From assembly GCF_900156535.1 (NCBI RefSeq), contig NZ_FTNV01000002.1:186001-250000 (forward strand): a stretch of 64,000 bases of DNA. Reading direction: 5' to 3'. This document shows positions 42,039 to 50,284 of this stretch, one piece after another. The translations under genes and the position numbers were made by a program. The first letter of the stretch is position 1. Every line of letters starts with the position of its first letter. The DNA is from Roseovarius nanhaiticus (lineage in GTDB: Bacteria > Pseudomonadota > Alphaproteobacteria > Rhodobacterales > Rhodobacteraceae). Under the pieces are notes generated by a model. That model did no database searches. It saw only the letters and a program-made list of their open reading frames with translations, and was not told where the DNA came from.

Positions 42039-43508
42039 ATGAGCACGACAGATCTCAAATCTTTGCTCAAAGACCCCGGCCTGCTGGCCGACAAGGCCTA
42101 TGTGAATGGCAAATGGGTCAGCGGTGACAAGACCTTCGACGTGACGAATCCCGCGCGCGGCGACGTTATCGCGCAAATGGCCGACCTCAGCCGCGATCAG
42201 GTGGCCGAGGCGATCGCCGCAGCCGAGAAAGCCCAGAAAGACTGGGCCAAGTGGACCGGTAAGGAGCGGGCCGCCGTCCTGCGCAAATGGTTCGACCTGA
42301 TGATGGAGCATCAGGACGACCTGGGCACCATCATGACCGCCGAGCAGGGCAAGCCGCTGGCCGAGGCCAAGGGCGAAATCGCCTATGGCGCGTCCTTCGT
42401 CGAATTCTTTGGCGAAGAGGCCAAACGCGTCTATGGCGAGACGATCCCCGGCCACCAGCGCGACAAGCGCATTATGGTCATCAAGCAGCCCATCGGCGTT
42501 GCCGCCTCGATCACGCCCTGGAACTTCCCCAACGCGATGATCACCCGCAAGGCCGCGCCTGCGCTGGCCGCAGGCTGTGCCTTCGTGGGTCGCCCCGCTG
42601 CCGAGACACCGCTGAGCGCCACTGCCTTGGGTGTGCTGGCCGAGCGTGCGGGCATCCCCGCAGGCGTCTTTAACATCGTGACCTCATCGCGCTCCTCCGA
42701 CGTCGGCAAGGAATTCTGCGAGAACCCCGCCGTGCGCAAGTTGACGTTTACCGGGTCGACCGAAGTGGGCCGCATTCTGCTGAAGCAGGCCGCCGACCAG
42801 GTGATGAAATGCTCGATGGAACTGGGCGGCAACGCGCCCTTCATCGTGTTCGACGACGCCGATCTCGATGCCGCCGTCGAGGGCGCCATTATGTGCAAGT
42901 TCCGCAACAACGGCCAGACCTGCGTCTGCGCCAACCGGATCTATGTGCAGGCCGGCGTCTATGACGCCTTCGCGGAAAAGCTGAAGGCAGCCGTCGAAAA
43001 GCTGAAGATGGGCGACGGCATGGAAGAGGGCGTGAACCTCGGCCCGCTCATCAACAAGGACGCGATCACCAAGGTGCAGGAGCATGTCGCCGACGCCAAG
43101 TCCAAGGGCGGCAAGGTCATCCTGGGCGGCGGCGAACCGGCGCAGCGCGAGGGCAACTTCCTGCCGCCGACCATCATCACCGGCGCGACGCAAGAGATGC
43201 AGGTCGCCACGGACGAGACGTTCGGGCCTCTGGCGCCGCTCTTCAAGTTCGATGATGTGGACGATGTGATCGCGATGGCCAATGACACAATCTTCGGCCT
43301 TGCCAGCTATTTCTACGCCAAGGATCTGAGCCGCGTCTACAAGGTGGCCGAGGCGCTGGAATACGGCATCGTGGGCGTGAATACGGGGATCATCTCGACC
43401 GAGCTGGCGCCCTTCGGCGGCGTCAAGCAGTCGGGCCTTGGCCGCGAAGGCAGCCATCACGGCATCGAGGACTATCTCGAGATGAAATACATCTGCATGT
43501 CGGTCTGA
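42039..43508 (+). CDS. gabD: NAD(P)+-dependent succinate-semialdehyde dehydrogenase
   Basis: 489-residue aldehyde dehydrogenase. Catalytic Cys295 lies in GQTCVCANR and the general base Glu261 in MELGGNAPF. The cofactor loop and the C-terminal LGREGSHHGIEDYLEMKYICM ending fit GabD, converting succinate semialdehyde to succinate in GABA or polyamine breakdown. Other aldehyde substrates are possible. AAAGGA at 42025 decides the start at 42039. It follows the GluR0-like channel by 72 bases; a functional link to GABA/glutamate sensing is tempting but unproven. Confidence 0.88.
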   Translation: MSTTDLKSLLKDPGLLADKAYVNGKWVSGDKTFDVTNPARGDVIAQMADLSRDQVAEAIAAAEKAQKDWAKWTGKERAAVLRKWFDLMMEHQDDLGTIMTAEQGKPLAEAKGEIAYGASFVEFFGEEAKRVYGETIPGHQRDKRIMVIKQPIGVAASITPWNFPNAMITRKAAPALAAGCAFVGRPAAETPLSATALGVLAERAGIPAGVFNIVTSSRSSDVGKEFCENPAVRKLTFTGSTEVGRILLKQAADQVMKCSMELGGNAPFIVFDDADLDAAVEGAIMCKFRNNGQTCVCANRIYVQAGVYDAFAEKLKAAVEKLKMGDGMEEGVNLGPLINKDAITKVQEHVADAKSKGGKVILGGGEPAQREGNFLPPTIITGATQEMQVATDETFGPLAPLFKFDDVDDVIAMANDTIFGLASYFYAKDLSRVYKVAEALEYGIVGVNTGIISTELAPFGGVKQSGLGREGSHHGIEDYLEMKYICMSV

Positions 43509-43536
43509 TTTCGGACCGATCTTCGCCAGAACACAA

Positions 43537-43570
43537 AGCGCCCCGCCGGTCCTCCGGCGGGGCGTCATTC
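43537..43570. terminator. Terminator between gabD and hsp20 (convergent)
   Basis: Hairpin with an 8-bp core CCCGCCGG / CCGGCGGG, loop TCCT, extended by weaker pairs around a bulged C, followed by a broken T-rich tail. It lies between convergent stops of gabD and hsp20 and may serve gabD mainly. Confidence 0.6.
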
Positions 43571-43573
43571 GTT

Positions 43574-44041
43574 TTAGTTCACCGACTTGGCGTCGACGAC
43601 ATCCTCGTCACCGCTCTTGCGGCTCTCGATCGCAATGCGGCGAGGCTTGAGCGCCTCAGGCACTTCGCGCACCAGGTCGATATGCAGCATGCCATCCGCA
43701 TGGGTCGCGGCGGTCGCGCGGACATGATCTGCCAGTTGGAAGCGCCGCTCGAACGCGCGGGTGGCGATGCCGCGATGCAGATAGGTGCGTTCCTGCCCGT
43801 CATCGGCCTTGCGGGCCGAGACGATCAGCGCGCCCTCGCGCAGCTCGACCGACAGGTCGTCCTCGGCAAAGCCGGCAACGGCGACGGAAATGCGCCAGGC
43901 ATCCTCGCCAGTCTTCTCGATATTATAGGGGGGATAGGTCGGCTGCGGGGTATCCGCGGTCAGCACGCGGTCCATCATGTCCGCGATCTGGTCAAACCCG
44001 ACAGTGGCCCGATAGAGCGGGGCCAAATCAAAGTTTCGCAT
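43574..44041 (-). CDS. Small heat shock protein (Hsp20/IbpA type)
   Basis: 155-residue ATP-independent chaperone that holds unfolding proteins. The alpha-crystallin domain spans about 38-130 with YNIEKTGEDAWRISVAVAGF and the closing G-x-L-type motif (GMLHIDLV). The N-terminal opening MRNFDLAPLYRATVGFD is typical of IbpA-type proteins. GGAGG lies 7 bases before the ATG, but is locked in a hairpin (see ROSE-like element). A CTTGAAA heat-shock promoter lies about 120 bases upstream. Confidence 0.95.
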   Translation of the reverse strand: MRNFDLAPLYRATVGFDQIADMMDRVLTADTPQPTYPPYNIEKTGEDAWRISVAVAGFAEDDLSVELREGALIVSARKADDGQERTYLHRGIATRAFERRFQLADHVRATAATHADGMLHIDLVREVPEALKPRRIAIESRKSGDEDVVDAKSVN

Positions 44042-44042
44042 G

Positions 44043-44127
44043 GGTCATCCTCCATTGAGCGATACCATTATGATATGCCTTCCCCTAAGGGACAGGCGGT
44101 CGTAGCGCGGACCCTTGCGGCGTCCGC
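44043..44127 (-). promoter_or_regulatory. ROSE-like RNA thermometer in hsp20 leader
   Basis: Three successive hairpins in the leader, read 5' to 3' on the minus strand. (1) 44127-44107: GCGGAC / GUCCGC. (2) 44097-44077: GCCU(G)UCCC / GGGAAGGC with loop UUAG. (3) 44066-44043: GGUAUC(G)CUC / GAGGAU(G)ACC with loop AAUG. Hairpin 3 hides the GGAGG ribosome site. It contains UCGCU pairing with AGGA around one unpaired G, which is the ROSE signature U(U/C)GCU. On heating, hairpin 3 should melt and free translation. Confidence 0.75.
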
Positions 44128-44134
44128 CTATTAT

Positions 44135-44164
44135 AATTTGGGAGGTGGGCAGCCCCGTTTCAAG
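44135..44164 (-). promoter_or_regulatory. Sigma32 (RpoH)-type promoter of hsp20
   Basis: CTTGAAA (44164-44158), 15-base spacer, CCCAAATT (44142-44135). The -35 is identical to the heat-shock consensus and the -10 is close to CCCATNT. Transcription should start near 44128, giving a leader of ~87 bases that begins with the first hairpin of the thermometer. Confidence 0.75.
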
Positions 44165-44178
44165 AGCTGCCTGGCGCC

Positions 44179-44982
44179 TCACGGCTTGGCGAATTTTGCA
44201 CCGCTGGCCGAGCCACCAAAGCCCAGGTTGTTACTGCGCGGAATGGCACCGGCCGCGCGCGGCGCGGTGCGTAGCGCGCGTTTCAGATCCTCGACGAGGC
44301 CCGGCAATTCCATTCCATAGGCCGTATCCTGATCACCCGCCGAAATCACCGAGACGATGCGCGCGCGCTGCCCCCTGCCGCGCGCGAAAACCGGCGCGCC
44401 CGAGCTGCCGAAGGTCACGTCGCAGTCGAAGGCCATCAGGCCCTGCCCCGCCGCCGTGACCCCGCATTCGCGCTGCCAAGACAGGGCAGCATCGCGCCCC
44501 TGCCCGTAGCTGACGACACTCACATTCAAGCCCGCTTGGGCCTCGGCGCTGGACAGAACGAAGGGGCTGGCCACTGCGGCCAAGATCGGCTCTGCAAGCT
44601 TCAGCAGGGCCACATCGTGGCGGATCATCTGGGCGGTCATCCGTCGTCCGGGGATATATCCATCATGCGCCGCAATGCGCGCCACGCCGGTTTGCGAGAT
44701 AAACTGACCATCGCGCAGCCCCGCACTGAACGTGATAAGATCAGGCGCAATCAGCGCGCCTGCATCGTCATAGACGCAATGCGCCGCCGTCAGCACCAGA
44801 TCGGGCGCAATCAGCGCCCCGCTGCAATAGCCCTTGCCCTCGAGGTCCAGTCGCCCAACGGCCTCCCAGCCGAAAAGGTCTTCACGATCCGTCAGCCGGA
44901 TCAGACTGCTGCCCGCGCCCAGCGGTGCAGCCAGGGCAACAAGCGCGGCAGTGGCCGCGAGGATATCCCGCAGCCGCATCAT
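44179..44982 (-). CDS. Trypsin-like serine protease (tandem copy A)
   Basis: 267-residue exported protease of the chymotrypsin/trypsin fold. A signal peptide (about 1-23) is followed by the catalytic triad: H68 in LTAAHC, D123 in RHDVALL and S194 in GSSGAP. The serine motif GSSGAP instead of GDSGGP is typical of bacterial Glu-type or V8-like members. The stop is at 44179 and the C-terminus reads GAKFAKP, as in copy B. The start overlaps the copy B stop by four bases. Confidence 0.9.
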   Translation of the reverse strand: MMRLRDILAATAALVALAAPLGAGSSLIRLTDREDLFGWEAVGRLDLEGKGYCSGALIAPDLVLTAAHCVYDDAGALIAPDLITFSAGLRDGQFISQTGVARIAAHDGYIPGRRMTAQMIRHDVALLKLAEPILAAVASPFVLSSAEAQAGLNVSVVSYGQGRDAALSWQRECGVTAAGQGLMAFDCDVTFGSSGAPVFARGRGQRARIVSVISAGDQDTAYGMELPGLVEDLKRALRTAPRAAGAIPRSNNLGFGGSASGAKFAKP

Positions 44983-45791
44983 GGCTTGGCAAATTTTGCG
45001 CCGGTCTCGCGCACTTGGCCCACCTCGGCCATGAACGGTCCGTCACCCGCCGTGCCGCCCCCGCCGGAGGCCAGCTCGGCTCGCAACACTTCGAGCGGCA
45101 GTTGCAATTGCGTGCCCAGCGATACCTTGCGACCGTCCACTTCGGCCATGGCCGAGACAACCGAGACGACGCGGGGCACGTCGCCGTCAAAGGTGAAGAT
45201 CGGCGCGCCGGAGCTGCCGTAATCCACATCGCAGGACATGACCAGAACGCCCTCCTGCTTGGCGATCACCTCGCACACCTCCTCCAGCGACGGCGCATCG
45301 GCGCGTCCGCGCGCGTAGCTGACGACCCCCACGCGCTGCCCCGGCTCGGGGCGCACATCGGTCGCAAAGGGCGCGACACGCGCGTTGCGGATGGGATGGC
45401 GCAGCTCCAGAAGGGCCACATCGTTGCGCACCCGCTCGGGCGCGACGGCGCCATCCTGCACGTAACTGGGATGTACGACCGCGCGCCGCACAAAGCGGTA
45501 AGCCGAGGCCCGCCCGTTGCGCCAACCGGCTAAGAATTCGATCTTCTGATGGTCCAGCCGCGCGCCCGTATCGCTGTCATAGAGGCAATGCGCCGCTGTC
45601 AGCACCAGATCGGGCGCAATCAGCGCGCCGGTGCAAAAGCCCCGCCCCGCCAGCTCCAGACGGCCCACCGCCTCCCAGCCGCGCCCGTCATCGCCCGTAT
45701 CCAGCCGTTTAAGCGGCGCCTCCTGAGCGAGCGCCGGCTGCGCAACGCCGCCAAGGCATAGGGCGAGGATGATGAGCGAAATGCGCGACAT
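44979..45791 (-). CDS. Trypsin-like serine protease (tandem copy B)
   Basis: 270-residue paralogue of copy A with a signal peptide (about 1-22), H68 in LTAAHC, D124 in RNDVALL and S194 in GSSGAP. Similarity to copy A extends over the whole domain and the last seven residues GAKFAKP are identical, while the linker before them differs. The upstream neighbour is glcF at 45853 on the same strand (61-base gap). Confidence 0.9.
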   Translation of the reverse strand: MSRISLIILALCLGGVAQPALAQEAPLKRLDTGDDGRGWEAVGRLELAGRGFCTGALIAPDLVLTAAHCLYDSDTGARLDHQKIEFLAGWRNGRASAYRFVRRAVVHPSYVQDGAVAPERVRNDVALLELRHPIRNARVAPFATDVRPEPGQRVGVVSYARGRADAPSLEEVCEVIAKQEGVLVMSCDVDYGSSGAPIFTFDGDVPRVVSVVSAMAEVDGRKVSLGTQLQLPLEVLRAELASGGGGTAGDGPFMAEVGQVRETGAKFAKP

Positions 45792-45852
45792 GAAGATCCT
45801 CGGCAGTCAGGAAAGGCATGATCAATCGAGTAGCAACGGTTTGAGGCGAAAT

Positions 45853-47181
45853 TTAGGCGCCTGCCGCCGCGAAACGCAAATTCGGCACACGCTCGCCGCC
45901 CTCCATGGCGGGTGGCATCGGCCCGCCCGTCGCCCAATCCAGAAGCTCGGCAGTATGCACCATCGGAATGTCGGTGCCCCCGGCGATCTGCATCATGCAG
46001 CCGATATTGCCCGCAGCAATCACATCGGGCTTTTTCGCCTCCAGCGTTTCGACTTTGCGCGCTTTCAGCTGCTTGGAGATCTCGGGTTGCATCAGGTTAT
46101 ACGTTCCCGCGGACCCGCAGCAAAGATGGCTATCGGCAGGCTCGACCACGTCAAAACCGACCCGGCGCAACAGATCCTTGGGATAGGTCTTGATCTGCTG
46201 ACCATGCTGGAGCGAGCAGGCGGCATGATAGGCCACTGTCAGCCCCTTTGGTGCGCCCTCTGGCAGGCCCAGCTGCATCAGAAGTTCGCTGATATCCATC
46301 GTGATGCCGGACACGCGCGCGGCCTCCTCGGCCAGTGCATCATTTCGGAACATATGCCCGTAATCCTTGACCGTCGTGCCGCAGCCCGACGTATTGATCA
46401 CGATCGCATCGAGGCCACCGCCCTCCATTTCCGCGCTCCAGGCGCGGATGTTCCTGGCCGCGGTCTCATGGCTTTCGCCGGTCTTGCCCATGTGATGCAC
46501 CAGCGCCCCGCAACAGCCCGCGCCCTTGGCCACCACCACGTCGCAGCCCAGCCGCGTCAGCAGGCGAATGGTGGCGTCGTTGATATCGGTGTTCAGCGCC
46601 TTTTGCGCGCAGCCCGTCATCAGCGCGACGCGCTTGCGCCGCGGCGCGCGGGCGGCATGGGTTTGCGGATCGTCATTGCGGCTGACCGGCGGGATCGTCT
46701 TCGGCGCCATTTCCAGCATCGCGCGCAGCCGCGGATCCGGCATCAGCCGCGCAAAAGGTCGGCCCATCTTGGCGCCCAGCAGAGCCAGCCGAAAGCGCCC
46801 GGGATAGGGCAGGATGCGCGCCAGGATCCAGCGCAGCGCGCGATCCGACAGGGGCCGTTTGTAATTCTCGTTGATATAGGCGCGGGCATGGTCGACCAGA
46901 TGCATGTAATGCACACCCGATGGGCAGGTGGTCATGCAAGCCAGGCAGGACAGACAGCGGTCGATATGCTTGACCGTCTTTGCATCGGGGATCCGCTCGT
47001 TCTCCAGCATGTCCTTGATCAGGTAGATCCGCCCGCGCGGGCTATCCAATTCGTCCCCGAGGATCTGGTAGGTTGGGCAAGTGGCCGTGCAAAAGCCGCA
47101 ATGCACACAGGCGCGGAGGATCTCGTTCGATCGCGCGATCTCGGGGTCGGCCAGCTGTTCGTCGGTGAAGTGGGTCTGCAT
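45853..47181 (-). CDS. glcF: Glycolate oxidase iron-sulfur subunit
   Basis: 442-residue subunit carrying two [4Fe-4S] ferredoxin sites (CVHCGFCTATCP and CLSCLACMTTCPSG) in the first ~80 residues. Two CCG-type domains (GCCGALVHHMG and CCGSAGTYN) follow. It completes the GlcDEF glycolate dehydrogenase, which oxidises glycolate to glyoxylate with electrons to the membrane. The start ATG shares a base with the glcE stop. Confidence 0.95.
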   Translation of the reverse strand: MQTHFTDEQLADPEIARSNEILRACVHCGFCTATCPTYQILGDELDSPRGRIYLIKDMLENERIPDAKTVKHIDRCLSCLACMTTCPSGVHYMHLVDHARAYINENYKRPLSDRALRWILARILPYPGRFRLALLGAKMGRPFARLMPDPRLRAMLEMAPKTIPPVSRNDDPQTHAARAPRRKRVALMTGCAQKALNTDINDATIRLLTRLGCDVVVAKGAGCCGALVHHMGKTGESHETAARNIRAWSAEMEGGGLDAIVINTSGCGTTVKDYGHMFRNDALAEEAARVSGITMDISELLMQLGLPEGAPKGLTVAYHAACSLQHGQQIKTYPKDLLRRVGFDVVEPADSHLCCGSAGTYNLMQPEISKQLKARKVETLEAKKPDVIAAGNIGCMMQIAGGTDIPMVHTAELLDWATGGPMPPAMEGGERVPNLRFAAAGA

Positions 47182-48323
47182 CAGGCAGCTCCTGCGCCGT
47201 AGGATTGAACGGGCGCCATCAGCCCCGGATTGAACAGGCCGCGTGGATCGAACTTGGCGCGCAGCCCAGCCTCAAGCGCGGCGACAGGGGCCGCACCGGG
47301 GTGAAAGGCGCCCAGCCGGGCCTTGGTCTCGGGCGCCGCGCGCACCAGTGTGGCATGCCCACCGAACATGCCCAGCCGGGCGCGGACGTCCGTGCCCTCC
47401 GGCACGCACAGCCAGATCAGACCGCCGCCCCAGTCGAAAACGACCTCCGCCTCGGGAACCCGCGCCGCCAGCGCCGGGCCTTCGGTCGGGCGGGCCGAAA
47501 TGCGCCAGACATCACCGTCGGGGCCGAAATGCGTGACGTCACGGATGTCGCGCCAGACCTCAGCCGCGTCCTCGACCGTCTCCCATGCGCCGAACTCGGC
47601 CAAGAGGCGCCGCATCTCGTCGGCACGGTAGGCGACAGAGGCCTCGAATCCTTCCAGGCGGATCAGGGTGCGCCCTGCATCCGCCGCCACATGCGCGGCC
47701 CCCGACACCTCGAAGGGCGAGCCCAGCGCGCGGCTAAGCGCAGCGACAGCGCGCTCTGGCTCCATCCCCTCCACCGCCAGCGTCGCCGAGGCGCGCGGCG
47801 CGGGCAGCACCTTCAGCGCGACCTCCGTAAGAACGCCCAAGGTTCCAAAACTGCCCGTCATCAACCGGACCAGATCGTATCCGGTCACGTTCTTCATCAC
47901 GCGCCCGCCATTCTTCAGAACGCGTCCTGATCCATCGACGAACCGCACACCCAGCATGAAATCACGGCACGCACCCGACGCGATGCGGCGCGGCCCCGAC
48001 ACGTTGCAGGCCACGACCCCGCCGATCGTCGGAACGCCGGTGGTGCCCATCAGGGCGCGATGATCCATTGGCTCGAATGGCAGGCTCTGCCCTTCAGCGG
48101 CCAGCGCGGCTTCGATCTCGGCCAGCGGCGTGCCCGCCTTGACCACCAGCGTCAATGCGCCCGGCTCATAAAGCGTGACGCCGCTCAGACCCGCGGTCGA
48201 CAGCGCCTCGCCCACACCAGTGCCAATGCCGCGCGTGCCGCCGCCAATGATGCGCAACGGACTATTCGCCTGCACGATCGCCTGCGCAAGATCGGCTTCG
48301 GTTTCAGGTGTCAGGACTTTCAT
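47181..48323 (-). CDS. glcE: Glycolate oxidase FAD-binding subunit
   Basis: 380 residues of the FAD_binding_4 (PCMH) type, shorter than GlcD. The core includes IIGGGTRGIG and MGTTGVPTIGGVVACNVSGPRR, with the linker RFVDGSGRVLKNGGRVMKNVTGYD. Unusually, its ATG and ribosome site (TTTGAGGAACA-ATG) are formed by a copy of the dispersed ATACTC repeat in reverse. It follows glcD with a 50-base gap. Confidence 0.93.
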   Translation of the reverse strand: MKVLTPETEADLAQAIVQANSPLRIIGGGTRGIGTGVGEALSTAGLSGVTLYEPGALTLVVKAGTPLAEIEAALAAEGQSLPFEPMDHRALMGTTGVPTIGGVVACNVSGPRRIASGACRDFMLGVRFVDGSGRVLKNGGRVMKNVTGYDLVRLMTGSFGTLGVLTEVALKVLPAPRASATLAVEGMEPERAVAALSRALGSPFEVSGAAHVAADAGRTLIRLEGFEASVAYRADEMRRLLAEFGAWETVEDAAEVWRDIRDVTHFGPDGDVWRISARPTEGPALAARVPEAEVVFDWGGGLIWLCVPEGTDVRARLGMFGGHATLVRAAPETKARLGAFHPGAAPVAALEAGLRAKFDPRGLFNPGLMAPVQSYGAGAA

Positions 48324-48339
48324 TGTTCCTCAAATACTC
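48319..48339 (+). repeat. Copy of dispersed repeat overlapping glcE start
   Basis: Plus strand TTCATTGTTCC-TCAAATACTC. The minus strand reading gives GAGTATTTGAGGAACAATGA, supplying the glcE ribosome site and start codon. The CGCC hairpin part is not conserved. Confidence 0.7.
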
Positions 48340-48373
48340 AATCGACCGAAAATGCCGGATTCAATCGCCCGGC

Positions 48374-49813
48374 TCATTCCGCCGCCATCCGCCGCGCGCC
48401 GCTAACGTCCAGCGGGAATACTTTGGCCGGATTCAGCAGCCAGCCGGGATCGAACACATCCTTGACCGCCATCTGGATCTCCAGATCCTCGGGCGCATAT
48501 TGATAGCTCATCAGATCGCGTTTCTCGATGCCGACGCCATGCTCGCCGGTCAGGCAGCCGCCCGCCTCGACGCATAGTTTCAGGATCTCGGCCCCCAGCG
48601 CCTCGCACAAATCCTGTTGGCCGGGCGTGTTGGCATCATAAAGGATGAGCGGGTGCATATTGCCGTCGCCCGCGTGAAAGACGTTGCCGACCATGAGGCC
48701 AAATTCCTCGCTCAGCTCGCCGATGCGGCGCAGTACGAAGGGCAGCTGGCTGACCGGGATCGTGCCGTCGAGGCACATGTAATCGCCCATCTGCCCCATC
48801 GCCCCGAAGGCCGACTTGCGGCCCAGCCAGATGCGCGCGCTCTCGTCGGTCGAGGCACTCTGGCGCAGCTCGACCGGATCGTGGCGGCGCGCGATCTCCA
48901 GAATGATCTCCAGCTGTTCGTCAATCTCGGCGGGGCTGCCCTCGACCTCGACGATCAAAAGTGCCTCGCAATCAGGATAGCCGGCATGGGCATATTCTTC
49001 GGTCGCGCGAATGATGGGCCGATCCATGAATTCGATGGCCACGGGCAAGACACCCGCCTTGATGATGTCCGACACGCAAGCGCCCGCGACCTCGTTGCTG
49101 TCATAGCCGATCAGCACGGGGCGCGCGCCCTCGGGCTTGCGCAGGATCCGCAAGGTCGCTTCGGTCACGACGCCCAGCTGGCCCTCGCTCCCGCAGATCA
49201 GCCCCAGTAGGTCGAGGCCACCCGCATCCAGATGCGCGCCGCCGATCTCGGTCACGGTGCCGTCCATCAGCACCATCGTGACGCCCAGCAGATTGTTCGT
49301 GGTGACGCCGTATTTCAGGCAATGCGCCCCGCCCGAATTCATCGCGATATTGCCCGAAATGGCGCAGGCCAACTGGCTGGACGGGTCGGGCGCGTAGAAA
49401 AACCCGTGCTCTTCCACCGCGCCGGTGACGGCCAGATTGGTGCGCCCGGCGCCGACGCGGATGATGCGACTGTCCAGATCTGTCTCGATCACCTCTGTCA
49501 GGCGCGCAGTGCCGAGGATCACGCAATCGGCGGTGGGCAATGCGCCCCCGGCCAGCGATGTGCCCGCGCCGCGGGGCACGACGGGCACGCCCATCTCGTG
49601 GCACACCTTGAGGGTCGCCGCGACTTCCTCGGTGCTGCGGGGCAGGACAGCGGCCAGCGGCGCGCAGCGATAGGCGGCCAGCGCGTCGCATTCGTAGGCG
49701 CGCGTTTCGGCAGGGTCCGAAATCACGGCATCCTGCGGCAGAACAGCGCGCAGACGCGCGACGATGCGGTCCTTGCCCGCGACGATGGATGCATTGGGGG
49801 CTGGCATTTCCAT
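48374..49813 (-). CDS. glcD: Glycolate oxidase catalytic subunit
   Basis: 479-residue FAD enzyme of the GlcD/D-lactate dehydrogenase family. The FAD-binding motif PRGAGTSLAGGAL lies near 70, followed by SGNIAMNSGGAHCLKYGVT and the C-terminal TGEHGVGIEKR. It is the first gene of glcD-glcE-glcF. The start at 49813 has a strong GAGGAGG site; the longer frame to 50416 crosses a divergent gene and is rejected. Confidence 0.95.
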   Translation of the reverse strand: MEMPAPNASIVAGKDRIVARLRAVLPQDAVISDPAETRAYECDALAAYRCAPLAAVLPRSTEEVAATLKVCHEMGVPVVPRGAGTSLAGGALPTADCVILGTARLTEVIETDLDSRIIRVGAGRTNLAVTGAVEEHGFFYAPDPSSQLACAISGNIAMNSGGAHCLKYGVTTNNLLGVTMVLMDGTVTEIGGAHLDAGGLDLLGLICGSEGQLGVVTEATLRILRKPEGARPVLIGYDSNEVAGACVSDIIKAGVLPVAIEFMDRPIIRATEEYAHAGYPDCEALLIVEVEGSPAEIDEQLEIILEIARRHDPVELRQSASTDESARIWLGRKSAFGAMGQMGDYMCLDGTIPVSQLPFVLRRIGELSEEFGLMVGNVFHAGDGNMHPLILYDANTPGQQDLCEALGAEILKLCVEAGGCLTGEHGVGIEKRDLMSYQYAPEDLEIQMAVKDVFDPGWLLNPAKVFPLDVSGARRMAAE

Positions 49814-49924
49814 GGGAATTCCTCCTCGGGCGAGGTTAAGCGCCGACCGACCCGGACGCAAGTTCGGCGGCTCCCAATGGGGCGGGACGTGCGGATGGGT
49901 CGCAGATCGTATATCACGGGTTTC

Positions 49925-50284
49925 ATGAAAATGATTCTCGCTTGCGCCCTTGCCATCCTCACGCCTCTGGCAGCCCTCGCCCAGCCGCCGAAAGTGACCG
50001 ATGTTGCCGTTCAGCGCGACGATATGGGGTGGGAATTCAAGGTCACCGTCCAGCATCCCGATACCGGATGGGATCACTATGCCGATGCGTGGGAGATTCT
50101 GTCCGAGGACGGCACCGTTCTGGCCACACGCATTCTGCATCACCCCCATGTGGAAGAGCAGCCCTTCACGCGCAGCCTGCATCAGATCGTGCTGCCCGAT
50201 GGCACGCGCCGGGTCTTCATCCGTGCCCGCTGCTCGACCGGCGATGTCTCGGCGCCGCTGACACCGGTCGATCTTCCGTTCTAG
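49925..50284 (+). CDS. Small secreted protein of unknown function
   Basis: 119 residues from the ATG at 49925, with a signal peptide of about 20 residues ending ALA-Q. The mature domain is beta-rich, with GWDHYADAWEIL, HHPHVEEQPFTRS and RVFIRARCSTGD. No family recognised. The stop TAG is shared in a CTAG palindrome with the stop of the convergent gene at 50281. The longer frame from 49232 overlaps glcD and is rejected. Confidence 0.7.
   Translation: MKMILACALAILTPLAALAQPPKVTDVAVQRDDMGWEFKVTVQHPDTGWDHYADAWEILSEDGTVLATRILHHPHVEEQPFTRSLHQIVLPDGTRRVFIRARCSTGDVSAPLTPVDLPF

Noticed and set aside
40803-42455. 550-residue minus-strand frame opposite the GluR0-like channel and gabD
   Set aside because: Its composition is His/Arg/Gln-rich shadow; both plus-strand genes have complete motifs.
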